A stretch of 64,000 nucleotides of DNA. Origin: Sequoia sempervirens (Eukaryota; Streptophyta; Pinopsida; Cupressales; Cupressaceae). Both the position numbers and the translations under genes were made by a program. Every line of letters begins with the position of its first letter. Position 1 is the first letter of the stretch. The notes beneath the pieces were generated by a model. The model saw nothing but the letters and a program-made list of their open reading frames with translations, did no database searches and was not told the origin of the DNA. Location: the NCBI GenBank assembly GCA_007258455.2, contig VDFB02270651.1, forward strand, positions 492,288,711 to 492,352,710, in the 5' to 3' direction. Positions 12,401 through 24,400 of the stretch are shown here, in pieces.

Positions 12401-15400
12401 AGCAAATAACTGAAATTGAAACGCATCAACACAATGCACAATAGAACACCAGATTTATGTGGAAAACCCAGGAAGGGAAAAATAACAGTGAGGAGCTCAC
12501 AATATAATGTAATAACAACATTGAATGCAATAGGCTCACTGTCAGAGGGCTCACTTCCCAAAAGAAGGAAGGGTTCACTGTTGGATTATAGAAAAGAAGA
12601 AAGAAGATTGTTAGAATGAGAAATTCATCTCAATGCAATAGAAAATTCCACCACAACATCACCAAGACATTCACAACCTTACTAAAGATTGTGCAGACAC
12701 CTTTTTCTCATTGCTTCCAGTAGTCTAGCACATTGAAGCTCACACTGTAGTTCACAAATTTGCACTTGACAACTTTGCAATTCACATTACACACATCACA
12801 CTTCTTTCTATGTACACATCCCTCATCAACACAACTCTTATTTATACCTTCTTCAACCTTGAAAACATTCTCTAAGGTCAGTTATGCACCTCAATCATGC
12901 AAATTCAAATTATGTTGGCACCAAAGCATTCTCGTGGTGGAAAGGAATAAATGCGGACCACAATACTCCTTAACTCGAACCTAAACCTACTCAAACACGC
13001 CAAGCCATTCTTCCACAAACACCGAAGCAAAACCAAAATTAGTGTAAACACCCAAGGTCAGCTAAACCCATGTAAAAACCATTAAAAACTTAAGCACACG
13101 CTTCCTTTGATCCAATGACAACTCATGAACAACATACATCACTTGAACATAATTTAGAATATTCTAAAAATACCCTAAAATTCAACAAATTCCTTTGCAA
13201 AAAGTTTCAATTGAAGAATGTACACACCCAGTGCACTCAGGCAGTCTTCCATACTCTACAACTCAAGAAACCAACTTGCAGAGTACCAAACCATGAACAA
13301 ATTCAACTGAAGATATATATAATCATTATCAACACACTTTCAGGTCTATAAGACTAGAAACCAAACTATGGAGAAATGCAAAGCAAAACCATTCTCCCAA
13401 ACACCATTGCAATATACACTTCACACACTAGTGAGCATAACTTTCTCTACACAACAATCTAGGCCAAGAAAATCTAGATATAACACCAATAAATACCTTT
13501 GATCAACACATTTGAATTGCATAAGTAGATCTTCAACGTGCAAAAGAAATGCAGAGAAAAACCAGAACATAACTCTGTATGTTAGAACACCTCTACAACA
13601 CACTGTTTCCTCTTTTATTCAAATTTTCTCAAAAGTACTTGGAAGCCAAGCACCAAAGACACATTCTCATGATCTTCAATACTTCCTCAACACCACTGAG
13701 CCAACTGCAACATAGTTATATATCCATAAACAAAAGCTTATCAAAGCAACACTAGAGGTTGACACTAGTAACACTTTCTAATGTCAACATAATGCAACTA
13801 ACCAAAGCATCACCATAGACAATATTCCAATGGACCTATTGACATCAATGACAACACATAAGCTTGTTGACATCAATGACAACACCAACTACTTAAACTT
13901 GCAACAAAAGTGTGCCAAATCTAGGTAAAGTTGTGGGGGAAGCTAGGCCAATCCCCATGAAGAAACATGTGCCACAAGAAAGGGGTAGGCTTGAAGGCCC
14001 TGAAGAAGTCATGAATCCAATTCCAAGCTTCTTAAGCCCAAGGACAAAACTAGAAGAGGTGATTGAGAGACTTCATTTGTCCAAAAAAAGGGACAATTTG
14101 GAGTGGAAATGCACATGTGAGCAAGACGATTCCCCATAAGACTTTCCCTTGGTACAACAAGCACCAAGTGAAATGAGCCAGCTTAGGCTCAATCATAACA
14201 GTCCAAACACCCTAGAATCATTTTTTCAATATCCCATAAGAGTAATGCAATTGCTAGAAAAATTAAGTTGATCAACCATATGCATGTGGGGAGATAGCCA
14301 ATAATACACCTTGGAGGGCATGTAACTCCGAAATAAAGTATCTGGAAACCATTTCTAGTCCTTCCACCAAGGTTTGAAACAATGCACACCCAAATTATGA
14401 ACTGATTGCAAAGGTATTGAAATTAAGTACTATTTAGTAAGTCTCCTAAACTTTGTTAGAAATCTTGTACTTCAGCTTGAAATCTAGCCAAGAAAATTCT
14501 TGTTGGTCAAATGGATGAAATCTGGCAAAGTTCTAGCTCCTCTTTTGAAAAATTTCAAAGCTCGAGTCCAAGGTAAGAGAGCTATCGACCTTCCTTGAGA
14601 ACTAAAGAAACAAGATCACGAAAGGGAGTATCGATTAATGGATAAACCATTATGAAAATAATCTCCAACCTAATGAAGTTACGGTTTGATAGCTTCTCAA
14701 TCCTTCAAAATACTTTTGAAGGAAAAGGTGCCTTGAATGAGAACTAGTTCCTTCATGGTGAGAAGAGTGTCAATATATATAGGGCCTTCAAAGATAATTG
14801 ACCATGGGGAATGTTTACGCTAATACAATAGTGAACAAGAATTTTCTAGGCTTCATATTGCAAGTGAGTACCCTAATTATCCACTTAGCACGTGCAAAGA
14901 AATGCCTTGCTGATGAATAGAGATCAATCCAAGACCTTAGGCTTCCCACATCAAGCAACATAATTCCCATGTGAGATGGTGATTTGCAATGATTCCCTTC
15001 ACTAGAATCCCAAAGAAAGTCTCTGAGGATATTTTTAATCTTCAAGTATGAAGCCATGGAGGGGAACCAGCATGAGGAATAATAAACATGAGTGGTCACC
15101 AATATCTTGGAACAAATCTAAAACTTACCAACCTTGGTGATCCAATACTAAAGTTTCTTCTTGATTCTCATTAGCACAACTTGCCAAAGCTTAAAAGGAT
15201 TGGTGTGAAAAGCAAAAGGGATACACAAAAATCGACAGATTTCCCCATGATCAATCCATTTCCAACTGAAAGAGCCTAGTCAAGAAAGCTTGGGAAAAAA
15301 GGATTTCCTATAGCACAAGGTTTTATGTTATTGATATTAGAATAAGGTGCACATAAGGTGTATATTAATAATATATAATAAAATTAAGATTTAAAATTAA

Positions 15401-18400
15401 ATGCTTTATATAAAAAGTAAATTAAAATCTTTAAATTAATGAATAATTTATTTTAAAAGAATGGTCTCATTAGAAAAAATGGTGAAGGGTTTTATGTCAA
15501 ACTCAAATTATTTTTACTATCTAATAAGGGAGCAAGAATCTTAGTTGATACCTTGGTTACCAAAAAAAAGAACCTTACTTGATAGGTCTCATTGACTAAG
15601 ATTCAAGGATTGAAGGATATCCATTTTTCTAAAGCCATCTAAGACACAATCCTAGCCTCATCCCTTATTATTACATCTTCAGAAGATTTAAATGAAATGA
15701 CATAAAAAAGGAACAAACCATCACCCTCACCAATTGTGCTCAAACAATTAAGCTATAACCTTTTGATGATCCCATTATAATTTTGAAATAATCCATAAGA
15801 TAAAAAAATAATAATGTCATTTGAAAATAGTTTGAACTAAGAAAACTATGATGTAAACTATAATTGCCAACCACACAATTTAATTACTTTCTTTTGTATC
15901 AAGTTCTCCATAGCTAATAATTCTCAATACAAATACTTTATTAATTATTTTTAAAATTTATTTTCACCCATTGTGGTGTTCATGCCCATATACTTTTATT
16001 TTGATTATAATTTACTTCTCTTTCCTTCAAAATAAATTCTTAACTTCACAAAAGTCAAGTAAACATTATTATTTTGTCTTGCTCTACAATCCAATAATTA
16101 GTTTTAAATAGCTATCAACTACTAAATAATGATACATTTATTGAACTTGTCCTTATGTAGGTGGTAGATCAAATTTGTTTGAGCTCAATGAGGCAGAAGA
16201 AGAATTATTTTCAAAAGTAAGAACAATCAACTACTATACAACAGTTGCAAAAATCAAAGGCCTTGATCACCTCCCTGTAGGATTTTACTATTGTAAGACA
16301 TATGTGGAGGATCCTAACACTATTGGTCATCCAGTGGCCATGCAAAAGTTTTACCAAGATACAAATATATTCTTATTTTGGTCTTATGGTAACTCTACTG
16401 ATATTAACAAAGCTATTGTGCAAAGCTTCATTTGTGAGGATGTCAAGAACATGGGAGCCCAAGTGGAGTCTATGATTCTTCAAAGATGTTGGACCTATTT
16501 TCCCCACATCACCTCTCAAGGTAATAAAATAATTCTACTTGGATGGGAGAAGTTTGTTTGAAATACATGAAGTTGCAACATTTATTTGAGTTTCATTATT
16601 ACAGTATTTAGGTCTCCATACTTTAGAGGATTTGATGTATACAACCTTTATTGTTGCTAGTTAGGTAAATAATGAACACAATAGAATAGAAATGATAATA
16701 TAAAATAAATGATAGCCTTCATAAAGATCTCTTTTGCAACTTGTACCTTTTACATGGATTTTTCATCTAAAAAACTATCAATAGTCCATTTTCTTCTTCA
16801 TCTATTTTTCTTTCCATTTTAGCATCTTACATGAGCACAATACCATGCCCTTCCCATTAATTCTTCACAATATCATCTTCTTTTATGAGGACAACTTCTT
16901 CTCCACTACTACTAGCTTGATTCTCACCAAGCTTGGGCTCTTAATATCATTGTTCATTCACTCTACTACCTATAAAGGAAGTCTCATAAATCTTCTTCCT
17001 TGGTTTTTCCTCATACTTAATATGGAACACTTCTACAATTGGATTATCTTGGGTAGCCTCTAGTGATAGGTTGCATCCTTCTTCATTGTGATCTTTTAAA
17101 TATTCTCTTCTATGGTAATAATCAATATTTCCCTCTTCTTCACGGTTACAGAACTCAACATCTTAATCCCATTCATCCTCTTCATTTTCATTCCATTCAT
17201 TTTTTTCATCTATCAAATTCTTTGTAGAGTAAATTTAAGGGTCTTCCATCAACTAGTAAATTTACTAACTCCTTAAGGGATTTAATCATTCCTTATTCTA
17301 GACATTTTATCCCTTGGCCAATCCTAGGCTCCATTTCTTTCCTCTCTAAAAACAACTCTTTCTCATAAGGTGAGTATTTATTTCCACCAACCTTTTTCAC
17401 TTTCTCACAACCCTTGAATGCCTTTGCTTTAGTTTTATTTTTATTTAGTTTTTCATTACTTCTTGCTTCACATTGCTCCAACATCCACCTTAATTCCTCC
17501 AACTCAAACTCTAAAATTTTAAACTTCCTTTTCTTTTCTTTTTTTATTCTTCCCATTCCTTTGTCTTAGCTATTCCAACTTGGTTATCCTCTTTATCATG
17601 AAGTATGTAACAACTGGACACCTTTGCATTCATAACCATAGTCACAACTCACATCTTAGCTATTCAAAACTCTTCTCAATAATATCTAATTCTATACCAT
17701 GAATGATCTACTTTCAATATGTTTAGACTCTCTAACACCAAATTGATGTAGATAACCTTTATTATTGCTACTTAAAATAACCCTATTTCAAGTACATAAG
17801 TGAACATAGTATAATATAAGGGAAATGTAGTGAAGATATGCAATTCCAAAATTATTATTAGCAAAAAAACCATTTTTTTTTTCTTATATTTGCATGTTAA
17901 AAATCACTATTGATAATGTTTCAAACATTGTATATTAGAGAAGAATATGACCTACTCGAAATATACAATAAATGGTGACCTTCATGAAAAATCTTCTTTG
18001 TAGCTTGTATCTTTTCCATGGCATGTTATTCTATAATAGACTATCAAGAGTCTATTTTCCTCTATATGTATTTTTTATTCCATATATAACTTATGAAACA
18101 CTAACAATATTATGCTCTTCACATTCATTCTTCACCATGTCATCCTCTTTTATGAGGAATTCTTCTTCTCTAGCACCACTCACTTCATTTCCACTAAGCT
18201 TGGCTCGTCATAGCCATTTTATACTTATTAAGGAAGTCTCTTCATTTTCCTTCTCTTTTACAACCTTATCTCTAATGTGAGTTGCTTCCACAACCACAAT
18301 ATATTGGGTAGCCTCTAGCAATAGGTTACATTCTTCTTCATTGTAGTATTCTTATCTCAAATTATGAAATTATAAATAATTAAAACAAACATATAGGAGT

Positions 18401-21400
18401 ATATTAGCATGAAAGAATGTAGCACCTTGACCTTCAAGAATATAAACAAAGCATAAGATGAAGCGCCTACATAAGAATCTAAACATAAATTTCTTCTAAT
18501 AATTATGCAAAAGACAAAATATTATTCTAAAAACTATTTGATAAAGAGAGAAATAAATTCGATGAAAAATATATAGACACATAATTTTAATAATGATATT
18601 CTTAAAATATTTTTTTAATTCTTAGATAATAGTTTTATTAACTCTCATTTAACAAAAATGTTAAAAATGATTAAAGAATTGGATCTAAATTCTTAGATTT
18701 TTCTTATCTTCTTTTGTGATCTTGACTTGAAAGTTGAATAACTATGTTAAGGTAATATTTTATTTGTGAATTGTGTAGACATGAAGGATGGATTCTATGA
18801 TAGATTAGAAGAGTTGCAAGGTCAAGACAATACATATTATGTAGGTGGATTGATGGCTTTCGAGCTTACTGAGCTAAATTCAACTTATGCCATTGATTTG
18901 GTTTGCAAGCATTTTGGGTTAGATGTTCATAATCCACCATTTCCTTATGTCAAGGTAGTAACAATATCTCATTTTGATTTAAAGGATTTCATGAATTATT
19001 TTCCTTAGGAACCATATCTTAACATGAGATGAACATATAAATGTGTGCAGAGATTATTTCCATTGTATTCATTGCAACAAAAGAGTTATAAAATCAAAGA
19101 TTTGGGTGAAATCCCTGGAGTGGAATTTCCAAACTTAACTACCATTGATGAGTATTTGCATTTTTGGGCATCCCATAAAATAGTAGGACACAAGACTCTA
19201 TACTCATGGATAAATGATGAAGGAAAAGTTATAGACAAGCGGACATACGAAGATATTGATGCTAGGAGCTCTCTTATAGCACACAAGTTGCTTGCATCCA
19301 ATACACCTATAATTAAACCAGGGGATAGGGTTTTGTTGCTCCATCCTCCTGGACTTGATTTTATAGATGCCTTCTTTGGATGTCTACGAGCTCGGGTAAG
19401 TAAGTTGTGTAGTGGATTTTTTTAATTTGGACATTGACTAATCTCACATTGAAAGTTTCTTGCTTCAAATTGTCTCAACATATATTCACCTTAAAAATTA
19501 AATTAAAACTTAGACATCTAAATAAAAAGCTAATTTTTTTAATAGAATACATAAAAACCTATGCTAGGGATCATGTTTTGTGCTTAAATAATATTATTTT
19601 TGTTACGATTACTCTACATATGCTTGGGTGTTATTATTTTTCTCAATGAACTAAATATGTATCTTTTTAATAAAAAATATCCTTTTCCCTATTGTTGATG
19701 TACAATTAACTTTAATTAATGGTAATTTTTTAGATAAAATATTGACCATTTGTCTTATATCCATAGAAATTGAGTGAGAGAGAACAAAATTTGTTTTTAC
19801 TCCTCACTCATTTTTTCAAAACTGTGAAACCTATTATACAGTATAAATAGTTAATCAATTCATCTTGTTAAATTTGAGTTTGAATCTTAATTTTAATCTT
19901 ATAATCAAAATACTTCATTTAATTCTTCGATTTTTTAATCCACATATAAACATAGTTTTATTGCATTCTTACCAATTTTAACTTCTTTAATGTTAAAAAA
20001 CAATCATTGTGGATTGCTAAAATTTAAATTTGTTTTAAAATCTTTCTAAATTTAATATTTTTTATAAATAATAATTTTAAAAATTATTCATTGACTACAT
20101 AGAATTTTTTTTAATCTTGGTTGATCATGATTTCTATTGTTATTGTTATTTTTTATGTAGGTGTTGGCAGTTCCACTTCTTCCACCAGATCCGCTTCACC
20201 GCAATGGACAAGCATTGGCCAAGGTGGAGAGTGTAGCAAAATCTTGCAATGCAGTGGCCATACTCTCTACCTCTTCATACCATGCAGCTGTTCGTGCAGC
20301 TAGGCTTCGCAACATTGTTCTCCTAGGGGCCTACAAAAGCAAGGTTATCTCTCGTTGGCCTGACCTGCCATGGTTCCACACTGATTCATGGACCAACAAA
20401 AATACCACTAAAAGGAAACTCCCTAGCTCCTGGTCATGGCCCAAGATTTCTCCAATAGACGAAGAACAGGAACAATCCCTTCAACACGATGACAATGCAG
20501 TCGACTTAAAACCACGACCCGAAGAAGTATGTTTTCTACAATTCACTTCAGGCTCAACCGGGGATGCAAAAGGGGTGATGATCACTAACGCCGGGCTTGT
20601 ACACAATGTAAAGCTGATGCATAGGCATTACAAGAGCACGTCACGCACTGTGTTAGTAAGTTGGCTACCACAGTACCACGACATGGGGCTCATCGGCGGT
20701 CTCCTCACAGCAATGCTCAGCGGTGGAACTGCAATTCTCTTTTCCCCCTTGACCTTCATCAGAAACCCCTTGTTATGGCTTCACACCATGACTAAATACA
20801 AGGCTACCCACAGTGCAGGGCCCAATTTCGCCTTCGAGCTCCTGGTCCGCAGGCTGGAGAAAGCTAATAAAAAAGAGATTGAATTGTTGGAAGAATATGA
20901 TTTGTCATCCATGTTGTTTTTGATGGTAAGTGCGGAGCCGGTGAGGCAGAAAACATTAAGGCGGTTTGTGGAACTTCTGGGGCCGTGTGGGCTAGGGGAG
21001 GAGGTGTTGGCACCTGGCTATGGCCTAGCAGAGAATAGTGTTTTTGTCTCTGTGGCATGGGGTGCTAGGAAGCCCATTTATGTGGACTGGCAGGGGAGAG
21101 TCTGTTGTGGTTATGTTGAACGCAATGACCCAGATGTTGATATAAGGATTGTAGATGCTGAAACAGGGGAAGAGGTGGCAGGGGAGGGAGTCGAAGGCGA
21201 GATCTGGGTTAGCAGTCCCAGCGCAGGGTTTGGGTACTGGGGTCGTGAGGTCCAAGGAGAAGAGACATTCAAGAATAAACTTAACTCAGGTGACTAAACA
21301 CAACATCAAGTGCTTGCTTTCTTTAGTCTCCTCTATTGTAAGAAATTTTGGTCATTTGCGGACATCAATATAATTCCTTTTGATCTCCTCTTTTAGGAAC

Positions 21401-24400
21401 AAGAAACTACACCAGGACAGGAGATTTGGGGCGGATAGTGGCAGGAAAAATATTCGTGACGGGGCGTATAAAAGACTTGATAATTGTGAATGGCAGGAAT
21501 GTATACTCTTCAGACGTAGAGAAAACTGTGGAGACCTGCTCGGAATGCATTCGACCCGGGTGTTGTGCAGTGATTGGAGTTCCTGAAGAGACCTTGGCTT
21601 CCAATGGGATTTCCCTATCGGAGTCCTCAGACCAGGTGGGTCTTGTAGTAATTGCAGAAATCAGAGACGAAAAGATCATTAAGACGGATGTTGCAGAGCA
21701 GATTCGATCGGCAGTGGCAGCTGAGCACGGGGTCGAAATTGCCGCTGTGAAATTGATCAAACCAAGGACCATCTGCAAGACAACTTCTGGCAAAATTCGA
21801 CGGTCTGAATGTCTCAAACAGTTTACAGATGGAACCTTGGACGTTGCTGGAACAACTCGCAAAATAGCTATTGTTCGGACATTTACTGGGAAGGCCGGTC
21901 ATAAGTCTTTGCTTCAACCCGTCATGAAAAGGTCTTGGACCTTCAACGGCTCCGATTCGAATTTGTTTTCTCCAGTTGGAAGAGTAACAGATGGAGTCCC
22001 CAGTAGAGAAAATATTCTACAGTTTCTAGAGTGTCTGGTGAGTGAGAAGACTGGCTTGGAGGCCTCTCAGATATCACATGATAATAGTTTTGTAAATTAT
22101 GGGTTAAGTTCAATTGTGGTAGTGGAAGCAGCACAGAGGTTGTCATCATTCTTAGGGGTACAGGTTGCCGCAATTGACATTTACACTGCTGGGTGCATCT
22201 CAGAACTTGCAGAGTTGGCCTTAAATCTCATGAAAAAATCAGGTGATAATACCCACAATGTTAAAGGATCGAATCCAAGGGACTTGTTGGAGTTTTTGAA
22301 AGGCCTTGTCTCAGAGATGACTGGAGTGGCTATACAGGACATTTCTAGTACAGATAGTCTGGTTTCCTACGGGATTGATTCAGTGGGAGTGGTTTGTGCA
22401 GCTCAGAAGCTTTCAGCTTATCTGGGTGTCCATGTTTCTGCAGTTGATATTTTCACAGCAAACAATATTTCAGAAATCGTGGCATTTGCAGAGGTACTTC
22501 TTCAGCGAGAAGGAAAAACAACTGCAAACATTGCAAAAGTAGAGAATGTTAATTCATATACCCAATATGTATTGCCTTCGGCTCTCAAAAGACTTGCAAT
22601 GGGGTTCCTTCAGTTAATTGGCATTGTGTATGCAGCGGCATTGTTGATTGTTCCAGCGTACATAGCATGTTCAATTCCCCTTCGTGTTGCTTTGCCTGCT
22701 GCTGAACTACTAAAATTGAATCCCATTTTTCTTCTTCTTCTTACCAGTCCAGCTGTATGGATATTCTACATAGTTATGACGGCAATTTCTCTGTCTATAT
22801 TTGGGATTACATTTTTGCAAGTGAATTATACGTTGAAGCCCAAGGTGTCTGTGTGGTCTGTGGATTTTGTAAAATGGTGGACTCTGTATCGCGCCAGGGA
22901 TTTTGCATCCACCATGCTTGCCACCCACCTTCGTGGTACTGTATTCATTGTCTGGTGGTACAGGCTTTTGGGGGCCGATATTGGAAAAGATGTGGTTTTA
23001 GATAGTATAGACATTACAGACCCTTCTATGGTTTCTATAGCAGACGAAGCAGTGGTCTCAGAAGGAGTAACTTTGGAGAACCATCAAGTGAAAAATGGAA
23101 TGTTGTTTATAGGTCCTGTAAAGATTGGAAGTCGTTCCTCGGTTGGCCCTTTTGCCTTACTTCAAATGGGTACTGTTTTGGCATCAGAATCTGTTGTTCC
23201 TGCTCTTCACAGGACAGAAATTGGGCAATACTATGGGAAGAAAACGACACATTCAAACCTGAAGGTATGCTATATCATCAATTCCAATTAACCAGTTAAA
23301 CCTTAATTAGCATTATCTAATAGGTCTCAATTTCCTCCACATGCATGATTTATCTATTTACATTTTGTCACAAATCTGAATAGACTAATTGAAATCCTCC
23401 TTTGGCTAACTGCTGGAACCCGAGATTCTTATGTTGGTCATCTTCAATTTGTTCTCTTTATCCTCTTTATATATTTTATAATTATCAGACCAGAAGCTTA
23501 TAAGATTGACAGAGTGCACGGGTTTTTTTGTCATCACTCTGAACATTGTCTTAACTTCTCGACTCTGATCCTCAACTCTACTGACAATAAGGCTTAATTC
23601 TTACGTCAGGATGTCCAAACAGAAATTAAATTTTAAGTTGTATCTCGTTTCAGTATACATATTGGTAAAATAAACATCCTTGATTAAATGCAGGGGGGAG
23701 AAAAGGAGGACAATTTGGCAACAACGACCACTCACATATGGCAACTACTGGGCCTATACACAGTGGCCATGGTCAGCACTTTAGCTGCAGCAATAGTATA
23801 TCCATTGTTTGCATGGCTTTCAAAGACAATGCAGCTGCCTCATATCCACGTGTTCTCCGACCGCGGATTTCTTCTATTTTCCCTAGCCGGGGCATTCCAT
23901 TGGCCACCTGCCATTTTCGCAGCTTTGGTTGTACTGAACGAGCCTGCGATTGTTCTGGAAATTGTGTCTCAAATACTTTTAGAAGCAAAAGTCCTGCACC
24001 TTGCATTCTGTGTTGGATGCACTTACATAGCCTACGGCTTTGTGCTAACACTGATGACCTGCATTCTCAAATGGTTTATTGTGGGAAAAGTAAAGCCTAC
24101 TATGGCATCTACAAGAGCCTCCTCTAATTTGGGTCTTCGAATTTGGTTCATACACAGGCTCCTGACTTTGTGTCATCAAAGATTTGTACAGCTTCTATCA
24201 GGAACCGAAGCTTTCTGCATTTATCTAAAATGCTTGGGCGCAAAAATCGGCAGCACAGCATCTATCAGGGCAATCAATGTCATAGTAGATCCAGACCTCT
24301 TTCAGCTGGGATCTAACAGCCACTTGGGCGACTTCTCTAAAATAGTAACGATGACCCACAATAACCCAAGGAGCTTTACTTTGGGGAAAATTCAAATAGG

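Larger units (their letters stand above)
11378..16160 (+). other. Intron 3 (4.8 kb) filled with transposon debris
   Basis: The donor CAG|GTAACT and acceptor ATGTAG|GTGG join STG to GRSNLFELNE in frame. The intron holds an antisense LTR-like stretch (about 12,265-13,905) and LINE-like DNA (about 14,140-15,300), both on the minus strand. The rest (11,400-12,260 and 15,300-16,160) is AT-rich with no assigned gene. Long, repeat-filled introns are typical of conifers. Confidence 0.65.
9452..18954 (+). other. Domain: FAD-dependent amine-oxidase-like (exons 1-5)
   Basis: A Rossmann dinucleotide-binding start is clear: ICIVGGGPSGLSAAYALAKL, then an acidic residue in VLEK (E50) and GGMCES. This is followed by VYDLGGQVVA, typical of NAD(P)-binding/amine-oxidase flavoproteins. 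Later segments (GYIGVHAVSRLMPD, NLFELNEAEEELFSKV, YYCKTYVEDPNTIGHPVAM, VGGLMAFELTELN) fit the same fold. The domain is about 440 residues. It would oxidise or desaturate a substrate, perhaps one bound to the carrier domains. It sits on five small exons with long introns, unlike the rest of the gene. Confidence 0.75.
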
